Positions 8,346-17,735 of a stretch of DNA of 64,000 bases are shown piece by piece (position 1 is the first letter of the stretch; the number at the start of each line of letters is the position of its first letter). The notes below the pieces were generated by a model. It had not been told where the DNA came from, did no database searches, and saw nothing but the letters and a program-made list of their open reading frames with translations. The position numbers were made by a program, and so were the translations under genes. The stretch spans positions 186,001 through 250,000 of the forward strand of contig NZ_BSTF01000004.1 of assembly GCF_030269365.1 (NCBI RefSeq), in the 5' to 3' direction. The stretch comes from Lentzea sp. NBRC 102530 (lineage in GTDB: Bacteria > Actinomycetota > Actinomycetes > Mycobacteriales > Pseudonocardiaceae).

Positions 8346-8498
8346 ATGTCCGCAGGGAGTGCACTTGGAGTAGCCGCCGCCGTCGCAGTCGCCGTCGCCG
8401 CGATCGGCTGGCGCACCGTGCTCACGATGATCGCCGTCTCGGTGGTCGCTCTGGCCGTGATCGGCTTCGTGAACGTCACGAGCATCATGTTCGGCTGA
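8346..8498 (+). CDS. 50-residue hydrophobic membrane peptide, unknown function
   Basis: The start is ATG at 8346, preceded by GGAGGGAACG. An upstream in-frame start at 8247 would translate the operator region and is rejected. The product is 50 residues and almost entirely hydrophobic: an Ala/Val-rich helix (about 8-22) and a second helix (about 26-45), ending N-V-T-S-I-M-F-G. It is divergent from the FCD regulator and closed by a strong hairpin terminator at 8520-8558. It is too short for database-style recognition here. It could be a small membrane regulator or a toxin-like peptide. Confidence 0.6.
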   Translation: MSAGSALGVAAAVAVAVAAIGWRTVLTMIAVSVVALAVIGFVNVTSIMFG

Positions 8499-8519
8499 TG
8501 ATCAGATCAACCTGAAACC

Positions 8520-8558
8520 GTGCCCCGGCGCGTCGTCCACAGGACGCGTCCGGGGCAC
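8520..8558 (+). terminator. rho-independent terminator after small membrane peptide gene
   Basis: GTGCCCCGG (8520-8528) pairs with CCGGGGCAC (8550-8558), and the stem continues with CGCGTC/GACGCG (8529-8534/8543-8548) around an 8-nt loop, with one bulged T. It is followed by ATGTATTTGTTG, which is T-rich for this genome. It lies 22 bp behind the stop codon of the gene ending at 8498. Confidence 0.8.
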
Positions 8559-8624
8559 ATGTATTTGTTGGGTGATCCTATGTGTTGTGCGGATCACTTT
8601 GTGGTCTAAAGTGGCGCCGCATCA

Positions 8625-8651
8625 GGGCCCCGCGCTGATGTGGTGGGGCCC
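8625..8651. repeat. inverted repeat GGGCCCC/GGGGCCC in leader of HExxH gene
   Basis: GGGCCCC (8625-8631) and GGGGCCC (8645-8651) are perfect inverse copies separated by 13 nt. The hairpin would sit 24 bp upstream of the proposed GTG at 8675, in the leader or promoter-proximal region of the HExxH gene. It could be an attenuator-like structure or a dyad operator. No function can be assigned. Confidence 0.45.
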
Positions 8652-8674
8652 GTGACTCCACGGCGTCGGGGGAC

Positions 8675-9952
8675 GTGAGTGCGGGGTCTTTGGTGACGAG
8701 TTCGTCTGCTTTGAGCACGCATGCGCTGCATGCGGCGCTTGTTCCTGCGCCTGCTCTGGTCGACGAGAGGCGGACGTTGTACCGCCTTGCGGCTGACATG
8801 TTCGCGCCGGGTACCGAGTTGTCCGACAGCCTCGCTGACCACCCGGTCGTCCGCTTCGAGATCGGCAGAGCGCTCGCGGGGCACGGTGGACTGGACCTGG
8901 CGAAGCTCGACGTCGCCGCTGCGATGAGAGTGCGTGACGCCGGGGTGCCGGTGGCCGCGGATCCCTCCGCCGCCGAGGTGCTCGAGGCTCCGCTGCGGAT
9001 CACCGCTCCGGCTGGTGCGAGGCCTGAACCGCTCACCGAGGCGGACGGTGACCGGTTCGATGCCGCATTCACGATCGTGGCCGAGGGTGTTCGGCTGCTG
9101 CGTGAGCTCGCGCCGGACATGGCTGAGGACCTCCTTGCGCACGTCTCGATGCTCGTAGTGCTCAAGCGTGAGACGTCTGCTGGTTTGGTCTCGGCGTCGT
9201 CGCGATACGTGCCCGGAGTGGTGCTGGTCGACGAGCCTCGGCTTCCCATGGAGATCGCAGAAGCCCTGGTCCACGAAGGGGCGCACGAAAAGTTCTTCGA
9301 TCTGGCGATCGCAAAAGATTTTCTTGACCTGAGTGCGGAGGACGCGGATTATTTCCAGACTTCGTGGTCGCGCGCCAGATGGCCACTGGAACAGACCTTC
9401 GCGGCTTGGCATGCCTACAGCTGCCTGGCGCAGTTCAACCTGTCCATTGGCGCCGAACAACTCGGGCCCGATTCATTGCTGACGAAAGCAAAGAAGCGTG
9501 CTGCCGAGATCGGTGAGTGGCTGCTCAGACATGAAACGGATCTTCGTTCTGACGCCCGCTGGCTGCTTCGCGCACTGATGGGCGACCCGGTGGAGCACAG
9601 AGCCGAGGCCGCCGAGCCGTCGCATGTGGACGGTGAGACACTTGCCCCGCAGTTTTCAGAAGACGGCCATTTTCACCTGCTGTCGGACGTGCGTCACAGG
9701 CGTGCGATCACGGGGCGGGTGGTGGCAGGCAGGGCGGATTTGCCGCCTGTGGTCTTCTGGCTTGACGAGGACGCGAGCTGGACTCTGGGTCAGTGGCGTG
9801 ACGATAGGACGGCGAAATCGTTCGGGTGGATGCTCGCCCGTGCGACCGAGGAATGGAAGGTCGGATCCGCCGCGGCGGCGGTCAGGCTTGAAAAGGCACT
9901 CGTTTCGCTCCACAGATCGGGCCTCGTCGGGTTGCCCGACCAAGCACGTTAG
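8675..9952 (+). CDS. HExxH-motif protein, putative peptide-modifying (aKG-HExxH type) enzyme
   Basis: This 425-residue protein has H-E-G-A-H at residues 200-204 inside A-L-V-H-E-G-A-H-E-K-F-F and a downstream F-A-A-W-H-A-Y with His246. That HExxH...H spacing matches the actinobacterial HExxH domain (TIGR04267 type) found in peptide-modification loci, some members of which are iron/2-oxoglutarate-dependent peptide beta-hydroxylases. The remaining residues form a helical N-terminal region and a C-terminal module (about 330-425) that I cannot assign. The start is uncertain: GTG at 8675 with a close GGGGGA is used, and GTG at 8693 is possible. The stop is followed after 20 bp by the small WFRRxPTGG protein, the likely substrate. 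No radical-SAM gene is adjacent. A plain zinc protease is the main alternative. Confidence 0.75.
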   Translation: MSAGSLVTSSSALSTHALHAALVPAPALVDERRTLYRLAADMFAPGTELSDSLADHPVVRFEIGRALAGHGGLDLAKLDVAAAMRVRDAGVPVAADPSAAEVLEAPLRITAPAGARPEPLTEADGDRFDAAFTIVAEGVRLLRELAPDMAEDLLAHVSMLVVLKRETSAGLVSASSRYVPGVVLVDEPRLPMEIAEALVHEGAHEKFFDLAIAKDFLDLSAEDADYFQTSWSRARWPLEQTFAAWHAYSCLAQFNLSIGAEQLGPDSLLTKAKKRAAEIGEWLLRHETDLRSDARWLLRALMGDPVEHRAEAAEPSHVDGETLAPQFSEDGHFHLLSDVRHRRAITGRVVAGRADLPPVVFWLDEDASWTLGQWRDDRTAKSFGWMLARATEEWKVGSAAAAVRLEKALVSLHRSGLVGLPDQAR

Positions 9953-9972
9953 TCGCCTCCCGAGAAGGAACA

Positions 9973-10164
9973 ATGACCTCCCCGAACCAGCCTCAACGCC
10001 TGCAGCAGTTCCCGCAGAACGCCGGCGTGCCTGTCGCCCACCCGACCAGCGGGGTGGGCCCGATGATCGGCCAGCCTGTTACCCCTGTTCAGTGGTTCAG
10101 GCGAATGCCGACCGGTGGTGGCACCGTGTTCCTGAGGCCAGCCGAGGTCCAGCAGAACGACTGA
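9973..10164 (+). CDS. small protein with WFRRxPTGG motif (copy 2), putative RiPP precursor
   Basis: This 63-residue soluble peptide is rich in Gln and Pro. V-Q-W-F-R-R-M-P-T-G-G lies at residues 39-49, the same positions as in the 72-residue protein at 6015-6233, followed by G-T-V. An AAGGAA ribosome site (9965-9970) supports the ATG. It is 20 bp behind the HExxH gene and is followed by a very strong terminator, so the pair is one transcription unit. Size, position and the conserved block fit a precursor peptide whose conserved part is either the modification core or the enzyme recognition element. A small adaptor protein is the alternative. Not a family I can name. Confidence 0.72.
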   Translation: MTSPNQPQRLQQFPQNAGVPVAHPTSGVGPMIGQPVTPVQWFRRMPTGGGTVFLRPAEVQQND

Positions 10165-10197
10165 TCTTCCGCGGTGACTATCGTTGCCCTGATCTTC

Positions 10198-10239
10198 AAA
10201 CGCCGGACGGGGCCGCTTCGCAGGCCCCGTCCGGCGTTT
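10198..10239 (+). terminator. strong rho-independent terminator closing HExxH/peptide unit
   Basis: A perfect 17-bp stem runs from AAACGCCGGACGGGGCC (10198-10214) to its exact inverse (10223-10239) around the 8-nt loop GCTTCGCA. The AAA/TTT ends make it usable in both directions. It lies 33 bp downstream of the small peptide gene. Confidence 0.9.
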
Positions 10240-10373
10240 GGTCGTTTGGGGATGCGACTTCACAGGGCAATAACGAATCGGCCACAAGGGCGAAGTTGAT
10301 CGTCATCTAGACCGTTCGGGGGACGTCGATCGTCTTAGATCGCCGCATCCGCCAACCCCCACGGAGTAACCCG

Positions 10374-11096
10374 ATGCGCCTGACACCCTTGAGAAGAGCC
10401 GGCCTGCTCGCCGCGGCCGCCCTTGCCGCCACGTCGATGCTCGGCCTCGTCACGGCCGCCTCGGCCGACGAAGTCGACAGCGGTGACCCGCGGGCGACCG
10501 GATACCTCAAGAACGTCGACATCAACCACCCCGAGGCCTGCACCGTGGGCGGGCTGACGGGACAGACGATCCACCCGAACCTGTTCACCTACACGGGTGG
10601 TGACAACCAGCTGCACCTCAACATCACCGCCGTGAACACGAACCTCAAGGTCACGGGCATCGTGGTCAAGGGCGGGCCGGTGTTCAACGTGTACCTCGCC
10701 GACAAGCTCGGCCCGTTGCCGTGGAACGAGCTCCGCGCGCCGCTGAAGGACAACGGCAACGGATCGGACATCAGCCACTGGTACGGCTGTGGCGTCGAGC
10801 AGACGACGACCACGACGACTACCACCACCACGACCACGACGACGACCACAGAGTCGACCGTGACGCACTCGTCGACGCCCAGCTCGACGACCAGCATCAC
10901 GACCTCGGAGTCGGCGTCGTCCTCGTCCGGCACCCCTGCCACGACCACCGAGTCGACCAGCGCGTTCGTGCCCGTCGCGGACGAGGACCAGCTGGCGGCG
11001 ACCGGGTTCGGGTCGCCCTGGCTGCTCGGGCTCGGCGCCCTGCTCGTCGGTGCCGGTGCCGCGCTGGTGCTCGTGATGCGCAGGCGTCGCGTCTAA
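10374..11096 (+). CDS. secreted Thr-rich surface protein with LAxTG sorting signal
   Basis: This 240-residue protein has a Sec signal peptide (residues 1-32, cleavage near A-S-A-D) and a compact extracellular domain up to about residue 142. A run of 16 Thr (144-159) leads into a Ser/Thr-rich stalk, and the protein ends in a sorting signal: L-A-A-T-G at 207-211, a hydrophobic helix and R-R-R-R-V. LAxTG is the motif used by class E sortases in actinomycetes, so the protein is probably linked to the cell wall. The Thr/Ser stalk may be glycosylated. The ligand or role of the N-terminal domain is unknown. GGAG precedes the ATG. It converges with the kinase gene and overlaps it by 4 bp. A secreted LAxTG-like protein at 26838 shares this class of signal. 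Confidence 0.85.
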   Translation: MRLTPLRRAGLLAAAALAATSMLGLVTAASADEVDSGDPRATGYLKNVDINHPEACTVGGLTGQTIHPNLFTYTGGDNQLHLNITAVNTNLKVTGIVVKGGPVFNVYLADKLGPLPWNELRAPLKDNGNGSDISHWYGCGVEQTTTTTTTTTTTTTTTTESTVTHSSTPSSTTSITTSESASSSSGTPATTTESTSAFVPVADEDQLAATGFGSPWLLGLGALLVGAGAALVLVMRRRRV

Positions 11097-11875
11097 CTGT
11101 GCTCTTTGAACACGCCCCAGAGCGTGGTGAAGAACGAGCGCAACTCAACGTGGAACTCCACGTCTGAAGGAGCCGTTCCACCGCCGTAGATCTCCACGGC
11201 GCGTTGGGCGGCTCCTTCGTCGTTGGAGCCGACGGCGCAGGCCAGGTCCCAGGCGATCGGGCCGCGCCAGGTGTCCTCGAAGTCGTTCCAGACCGGGCCG
11301 GACGGGGTCACCATGACGTTGCCGTGGTGCGCGTCGCCGTGCAGCGGGTGGACGTCGAGGGGGTCCCAGCGCGACCTCAGGTCGGCGAACTGAGCTTGGA
11401 GCTCTTCCAAGGGCGCACGGCCGCGCAGGTAGGCGAGGGTGTTCTCCAGATCGTCCAGAGGGCCGCGCACGGGTAGAGGGCCGTCGTAGTGCCGTAGTTC
11501 GGCGTGTAACGCGGGCAGCATCTTCAGAACGTCGTGGTGGGGGAGCCTCACGTCCGGGTCGTGGGGGACGTACGTGCTGAACGACACCACGAAGCCGTCG
11601 TGGGTGTGCGGGCCCGCAGGAAGCTCGTCAGACGCCGTCACGACCGGGACGCCACGTCCGGCCAGGAAGGTCGACACCGCGAGGTCACGGGCGAAGTGAG
11701 AGGCCACCGCGGGGCGCATGAGGGCGGTGCGGCCGGCTACGCGGGCGACCACCGGGGCCGGGCGCAGGTGCACCAGGACGTTGCTCGCGGCCTTCAGGAC
11801 CAGTGGGTCGGTGCACATCACGCCGTGCGAGGCCGCCAACGAGACGGCGGCGCGCACGGACCCATGAACGTTCAC
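11093..11875 (-). CDS. aminoglycoside phosphotransferase (APH)-family kinase
   Basis: This 260-residue protein has the APH/choline-kinase fold. The catalytic loop is H-P-L-H-G-D-A-H-H-G-N-V, with the expected catalytic Asp in HGDAHHGN, and the metal-binding D-F-E lies in V-W-N-D-F-E-D-T-W. The N-terminal lobe is short, with A-R-V-A-G-R in place of an obvious lysine-containing strand. Such proteins phosphorylate hydroxyls of small molecules; the substrate here is unknown and antibiotic resistance should not be presumed. It is the downstream neighbour of the DUF305 lipoprotein on the same strand (16 bp gap) and is convergent with the surface protein gene. Confidence 0.85.
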   Translation of the reverse strand: MNVHGSVRAAVSLAASHGVMCTDPLVLKAASNVLVHLRPAPVVARVAGRTALMRPAVASHFARDLAVSTFLAGRGVPVVTASDELPAGPHTHDGFVVSFSTYVPHDPDVRLPHHDVLKMLPALHAELRHYDGPLPVRGPLDDLENTLAYLRGRAPLEELQAQFADLRSRWDPLDVHPLHGDAHHGNVMVTPSGPVWNDFEDTWRGPIAWDLACAVGSNDEGAAQRAVEIYGGGTAPSDVEFHVELRSFFTTLWGVFKEHS

Positions 11876-11891
11876 GCCTGGAAGGCTGGCA

Positions 11892-12407
11892 TCAGCCCTG
11901 AGGGAGGAGCGACTCCATTTCGGCGATCTCCTTCTCCTGGTGGCTGACGACGTCCTGGGCGAGCTTGCGGGTCTCGGGGTCGGTGCCGGCGTCCAGGTGC
12001 TTGCGCGCCATGTCCACGGCGCCGCGGTGGTGCTGGATCATCAGCGACAGCCACTGCCGGTCGAACTCGGTGCCGTCGAGGTCGGCCAGGTTGCCGAGGT
12101 CGACCATGCCGTGGTCCTCGGAGTGGCCGTGCGAGGTGCGCGAGGACGCCTTCACCGGCGCGTTCCACGTCCGGAGCCAGCCGTTCATGCGCTCGATCTC
12201 GGGCCGCTGCGCGTCCGCGATGCGCTTGGCCAGGTCGATCACGTGCGAGTTCTCCGTGCGGGTCGTGACCATGCCCGACATCTGCAACGCCTGCTCGTGG
12301 TGCGGGACCATCCCCTGGGCGAATTCGACGTCCGCGGAGTTGTGCGTGGCCGGCGAGCCACAGGCGGCCAGCAACAGGACAGATGCGACAGCGAGCATTC
12401 GGAGCAC
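11892..12407 (-). CDS. DUF305 lipoprotein
   Basis: This secreted lipoprotein belongs to the DUF305 (ferritin-like helical) family. It is 171 residues from GTG 12407; ATG 12398 is an equally possible start. The signal peptide ends in a canonical L-A-A-C lipobox. Two His-rich repeats typical of the family are present, M-V-P-H-H-E-Q-A and M-I-Q-H-H-R-G-A-V-D-M-A, separated by a His-rich loop (S-H-G-H-S-E-D-H-G). These motifs suggest metal (copper) handling, which would suit its position divergent from ctaD, but no function is proven for the family. A longer reading frame from 12572 would run into the ctaD promoter region and is rejected. Confidence 0.88.
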   Translation of the reverse strand: MLRMLAVASVLLLAACGSPATHNSADVEFAQGMVPHHEQALQMSGMVTTRTENSHVIDLAKRIADAQRPEIERMNGWLRTWNAPVKASSRTSHGHSEDHGMVDLGNLADLDGTEFDRQWLSLMIQHHRGAVDMARKHLDAGTDPETRKLAQDVVSHQEKEIAEMESLLPQG

Positions 12408-12487
12408 GGCGGCAGGATACGTGTGACCTGCGCTACGCCGCTGGCCACCGGCCGTGGCCCACCCGAATGGAGCTGATCGGTTGCGTC

Positions 12488-12493
12488 TAATAT
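12488..12493 (+). promoter_or_regulatory. candidate -10 element of ctaD
   Basis: TAATAT stands 49 bp upstream of the ctaD GTG start in a region otherwise of high GC. No convincing -35 box is visible at the standard distance, so this is a weak call. Confidence 0.3.
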
Positions 12494-12541
12494 CCCGGGG
12501 AGTTTCCCGAACGACTGGTCCCACCAAGGCCTGGAGGCACC

Positions 12542-14332
12542 GTGACGGCCGTAGCCCCGCAGCCGATCGCAACGCGTCCTTATCCGACGCGCACTGCGGT
12601 CAAGGGGTCCTTCCTGCTGCGGATGTTCCGCACCACGGACCACAAGCAAATCGGCATCATGTACCTGGTCACCTCGTTCGCCTTCTTCATGGTCGGCGGC
12701 GCGATGGCCATGCTGATGCGGACCGAGCTGGCCCGGCCCGGCATGCAGTTCCTCTCGCAGGAGCAGTTCAACCAGCTCTTCACGATGCACGGCACCGTGA
12801 TGCTGCTGCTGTACGCGACGCCGATCGTGTTCGGCTTCGCCAACTTCGTGTTGCCGCTGCAGATCGGCTCGCCCGACGTGGCGTTCCCGCGGCTCAACGC
12901 CTTCTCGTACTGGCTGTACCTCTTCGGTGGCCTGATCGTGATGGCGGGCTTCGTGACGCCCGGTGGCGCGGCTGACTTCGGCTGGTTCGCGTACACGCCG
13001 CTGTCGAGCGCCATCCACTCGCCCGGCGCGGGTGCCGACCTGTGGATCTCCGGCCTGGTGGTCGGTGGTCTCGGCACCATCCTCGGCGCGGTGAACATGA
13101 TCACCACCGTGGTCTGCCTGCGCGCGCCCGGCATGACGATGTTCCGCATGCCGATCTTCACCTGGAACATCCTGGTGACGTCGGTGCTCGTGCTGCTCGC
13201 GTTCCCGATCCTGACCGCGGCTCTGCTGGGCCTGCTGGCGGACCGGCACCTCGGCGCCCACGTGTTCGACCCCGCCAACGGCGGCGTGATCCTGTGGCAG
13301 CACCTCTTCTGGTTCTTCGGGCACCCGGAGGTCTACATCGTCGCCTTGCCGTTCTTCGGCATCGTGTCGGAGATCTTCCCGGTGTTCAGCCGCAAGCCGA
13401 TCTTCGGCTACAACGGCCTGGTGTACGCGACGCTCGGCATCGCCGCGCTGTCCGTCGCCGTGTGGGCGCACCACATGTACGCGACCGGCGCCGTGCTGCT
13501 GCCGTTCTTCGCCTTCATGACGTTCCTCATCGCGGTCCCGACCGGTGTGAAGTTCTTCAACTGGATCGGCACGATGTGGAAGGGCCAGCTGACGTTCGAG
13601 ACGCCCATGCTGTTCAGCATCGGCTTCATCGTCACGTTCCTCTTCGGTGGTCTGTCCGGCATCCTGCTGGCCGCGCCCGCGATCGACTTCCACGTGTCCG
13701 ACACGTACTTCGTCGTGGCGCACTTCCACTACGTGCTCTACGGCACGATCGTGTTCGCGACCTTCGCGGGTATCTACTTCTGGTTCCCGAAGATCACCGG
13801 TCGCTTCATGGACGAGCCGCTGGGCAAGCTGCACTTCTGGACGACGTTCATCGGCTTCCACGCGACGTTCCTCGTCCAGCACTGGCTGGGCAACGAGGGC
13901 ATGCCGCGCCGGTACGCCGACTACCTCGCGTCCGACGGCTTCACGACGCTCAACATGATCTCCACGATCGGTGCCTACATCCTGGGCGCGTCGACGCTGC
14001 CGTTCATCTGGAACGTCTTCCGCAGCTACCGCTTCGGTGAGGTCGTGACGGCGGACGACCCGTGGGGTTACGGCAACTCGCTCGAGTGGGCGACCTCGTC
14101 CCCGCCCCCGCGGCACAACTTCACCGAGCTGCCCCGGATCCGTTCGGAGCGCCCGGCGTTCGAACTGCACTACCCGCACATGATCGAACGCATCCGGAAC
14201 GAGGGCCACGTGACCTTCACCGGAAAGACGATCGCGCACAAGGACGCCAAGCCCGCTCCCTCGGAGCTGGCCGCGGCCGCCATGAAGTCGGGTACGGCGT
14301 CCGAGAAGGACGACGCGGAGCACGACAAGTAA
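12542..14332 (+). CDS. ctaD: cytochrome c oxidase subunit I
   Basis: This is the catalytic subunit of the aa3-type cytochrome c oxidase in the plasma membrane, 596 residues with 12 predicted TM helices. It carries the family ligand motifs: [10 protein letters not shown] (Cu-B histidine and cross-linked Tyr), H-H-M-Y in helix VII, and V-A-H-F-H-Y-V-L, which holds the two heme His residues. GGAGGCACC precedes the GTG start. The C-terminal extension is hydrophilic, as usual in actinobacteria. A strong hairpin follows before serB, and ctaD-serB is a gene order familiar from other actinomycetes. Subunits II and III are not in this window. Confidence 0.97.
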   Translation: MTAVAPQPIATRPYPTRTAVKGSFLLRMFRTTDHKQIGIMYLVTSFAFFMVGGAMAMLMRTELARPGMQFLSQEQFNQLFTMHGTVMLLLYATPIVFGFANFVLPLQIGSPDVAFPRLNAFSYWLYLFGGLIVMAGFVTPGGAADFGWFAYTPLSSAIHSPGAGADLWISGLVVGGLGTILGAVNMITTVVCLRAPGMTMFRMPIFTWNILVTSVLVLLAFPILTAALLGLLADRHLGAHVFDPANGGVILWQHLFWFFGHPEVYIVALPFFGIVSEIFPVFSRKPIFGYNGLVYATLGIAALSVAVWAHHMYATGAVLLPFFAFMTFLIAVPTGVKFFNWIGTMWKGQLTFETPMLFSIGFIVTFLFGGLSGILLAAPAIDFHVSDTYFVVAHFHYVLYGTIVFATFAGIYFWFPKITGRFMDEPLGKLHFWTTFIGFHATFLVQHWLGNEGMPRRYADYLASDGFTTLNMISTIGAYILGASTLPFIWNVFRSYRFGEVVTADDPWGYGNSLEWATSSPPPRHNFTELPRIRSERPAFELHYPHMIERIRNEGHVTFTGKTIAHKDAKPAPSELAAAAMKSGTASEKDDAEHDK

Positions 14333-14352
14333 CCTGCTCTGCACAGGTTCAA

Positions 14353-14391
14353 CGACGAGCCCCGGCTGCCTCGCGCGGCCGGGGCTCGTCG
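14353..14391 (+). terminator. hairpin between ctaD and serB
   Basis: CGACGAGCCCCGGC (14353-14366) pairs perfectly with GCCGGGGCTCGTCG (14378-14391) around an 11-nt loop. There is no T tract, which is common for actinobacterial terminators. It lies 20 bp after the ctaD stop and 22 bp before the serB start. Confidence 0.75.
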
Positions 14392-14398
14392 CGTCTGA

Positions 14399-15627
<1,229 letters not shown>

Positions 15628-15628
<1 letters not shown>

Positions 15629-16305
15629 TGATCCTCGACCTGATCGCCTCCCGGAACTACGCGGAGGAGACCGAAGTCCGCGCGATGCCGATGGTGTTGC
15701 GCATCGAACGCGTCGACCCGCCCGGCCGGACGGCACTGCTGGAGGCCGCGGCCGCCTCGGCGGTCGCGGTGTGCCTGGACCCTCGTGCGGACGTCGGCGG
15801 GGAGTGGCACGAGGCCGTCCGGTCGTGGGTGGCCGGGCGGATCCGCAAGGTGTCGCGGCGGGCCCGTGGCGTGCAGTGGGAGGCCGTGCAGGAGCTGCCC
15901 GGGGTGACGATCACCGTGGACGGCGCCTCGGTCCGCTCGCTGCTGCCGGTGCTGGTGACGGAGACGCCGCGGGAGGTCGCGAAGCTCCAGATCTCCGGCT
16001 CCGACCTGCCGCTCGACGAGCCGGGCGCGGTGCCCGAGGGCGCGCGGCTGCTGTACGTGAACCCGCGCGTCGAGATGTCCGCGGGCAAGCTCGCGGCGCA
16101 GGTCGGGCACGCGTCCATGCTGCTGGCGCCGACGTTGTCCGTCGACGAGCTGAAGGCGTGGACCGCGCTCGACTTCCGGTGTGCCGTGCGGACGCCGTCC
16201 GTCGCGGAGTGGGACTCGCTGCTCGGGCGCGGGGACGTCGTGGCCGTGCGGGACGCGGGTTTCACCGAGGTCGAGCCGGGCACGACGACGGTCATCGCGG
16301 TTTAG
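15628..16305 (+). CDS. peptidyl-tRNA hydrolase Pth2 family, double-length
   Basis: This is a Pth2-type peptidyl-tRNA hydrolase, which would release peptides from prematurely dropped peptidyl-tRNAs. It is 225 residues, while single-domain Pth2 proteins are about 115-125. The C-terminal half is canonical: L-L-Y-V-N-P-R, then S-A-G-K-L-A-A-Q-V-G-H-A-S with the active-site Lys and His, then V-R-D-A-G-F-T-E-V-E-P-G-T-T-T-V. The N-terminal half (M-V-L-R-I-E-R ... W-V-A-G-R-I-R-K-V) looks like a degenerate copy lacking the GKxAAQxGHA signature. The ATG overlaps the serB stop (TGATG), so translation is coupled. Confidence 0.85.
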
Positions 16306-16335
16306 GTCCGGGCGAATCGGGTAAATCCGCGTCTC

Positions 16336-17712
16336 GTGGGCCTACTCGACGTTCTTGACGCCCGGCTCGGCGACGGGCTGGAGAACATGTTGTGCTCGCA
16401 CCACACGCGCCGGTTGCGGCGGCTGGGGTGGGGCGACGTGCTCGCCGGTGAGGGCGCGGGGTGGTTCACCCCGCGCCGGCCCGTGCAGCACGGCAACTCC
16501 ATCGAAGTCCTGGTCGACGGTGCCACCGCGTTTCCCGAGGTGGCGAAAGCGATCGAGAACGCGCAGAAGTACGTGCACATCGCGAACTGGCACGCGTCGC
16601 CGGACTTCCGGCTGACCCGCGAGCCGGGCGCGCCGCAGCTGCGCGAGCTGCTGTCCGCCGCGGCGGAACGGGTTCCGGTGCGCGTGCTGCTGTGGGCGGG
16701 ACCGCCGTTCCCGATGTTCGAACCGACGCGCAAGCGTGCTTTGGCCGCGCAGAAGGCTTTCTGGGAGTGCGGTGCCGTCCGCTGCGAGCTGGACGCGCGT
16801 GAGCGGACGTTGCACTGCCACCACGAGAAGGTCGTGATCGTCGACGACGTGGCTTTCGTCGGCGGCCTCGACATGACGGCGGTGGAGGGCGACCGGCACG
16901 ACTCGCCCGAACACCCGCCGCGCGATCTGGGCTGGCACGACCACACAGCGCGAGTGGAGGGGCCTGTCGTCGCGGAAGTGGCGGCGCACTTCGCCGCGAG
17001 GTGGCTGGAGATCGCGGGGGAGACGCTGCCGCCTCCCGAGGTGCCGCCCGAGGCCGGGGCATCGTCGGTGCAGCTGGTGCGGACGATCCCGGAGAAGACG
17101 TACTCGTTCGCCCCGCACGGCGATTTCAGCCTGCTGGACTCGTACCTGCGCGCCTTCCGGGCGGCGGAGTCGTTGATCTACGTGGAGAACCAGTTCCTGT
17201 GGTCGCCGGAGATCACCGAGGTGTTGCTGGAGAAGTTGCGGCGGCCGCCGTCGGACGAGTTCCGGATGGTGTTGTTGTTGCCGCAGAAGCCGAGCAACGG
17301 CGCGGACACCACACGCGGGCAGCTCGGCCGGTTGCTCGACGCCGACGCGGATCGCCTGGTGGCCGCGACCCTGGTCGCCCACGGTGACGCGCCGGTGTAC
17401 GTGCACGCGAAGTTGTCCATTGTGGACGACAAGTGGATGTCGGTCGGGTCGGCGAACCTGAACGAGCACTCGTTGTTCAACGACACCGAGGTGAACGTCG
17501 TGACCGACGACGCCGACGTGGTGCGGGCGACGCGGCTGCGGTTGTGGGCGGAACATCTGGAGTCGGACGTCTCCGGCCCGGCGCACGAGGTCGTCGACCG
17601 GGTGTGGCGGCGCGAGATGGAGGGCTCCGGGCGGGTGACGGCCCTGCCCGGTGTGTCCCGCCGTGCCGGAAGATTGCAAGGACCGTTACGTGGATTGCTG
17701 GTCGACGGCTGA
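16336..17712 (+). CDS. phospholipase D / cardiolipin synthase-like protein
   Basis: This 458-residue PLD-superfamily protein has two complete HKD motifs: H163-E-K165 with D170 followed by G-G-L-D-M, and V-H-A-K-L-S-I-V-D with H357, K359, D364, followed by G-S-A-N-L-N-E-H-S. Two HKD motifs in one chain make one active site for phosphatidyl transfer or hydrolysis. There are no clear TM segments or signal peptide, unlike classical Cls enzymes with N-terminal helices, so it is probably a cytoplasmic or peripheral phospholipase/transphosphatidylase. The start is GTG 16336. It stands 30 bp behind pth2. Confidence 0.9.
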   Translation: MGLLDVLDARLGDGLENMLCSHHTRRLRRLGWGDVLAGEGAGWFTPRRPVQHGNSIEVLVDGATAFPEVAKAIENAQKYVHIANWHASPDFRLTREPGAPQLRELLSAAAERVPVRVLLWAGPPFPMFEPTRKRALAAQKAFWECGAVRCELDARERTLHCHHEKVVIVDDVAFVGGLDMTAVEGDRHDSPEHPPRDLGWHDHTARVEGPVVAEVAAHFAARWLEIAGETLPPPEVPPEAGASSVQLVRTIPEKTYSFAPHGDFSLLDSYLRAFRAAESLIYVENQFLWSPEITEVLLEKLRRPPSDEFRMVLLLPQKPSNGADTTRGQLGRLLDADADRLVAATLVAHGDAPVYVHAKLSIVDDKWMSVGSANLNEHSLFNDTEVNVVTDDADVVRATRLRLWAEHLESDVSGPAHEVVDRVWRREMEGSGRVTALPGVSRRAGRLQGPLRGLLVDG

Positions 17713-17722
17713 CCTGCGGCGC

Positions 17723-17735
17723 TAGTTTGGCGACG
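17723..17735 (+). promoter_or_regulatory. -10 element directly before GTG: probable leaderless promoter
   Basis: TAGTTT (17723-17728) is followed by 6 bp and the GTG start at 17735, with no ribosome-binding sequence between. The paralogous gene at 18956 has TAGCTT, 6 bp and GTGGCCAACGA in the same arrangement, so the promoter appears to have been duplicated with the gene. Confidence 0.55.

Noticed and set aside
11093..11875. Aminoglycoside resistance gene
   Set aside because: Only the APH fold is visible; such kinases in actinomycetes often act on other substrates, so no resistance call is made.
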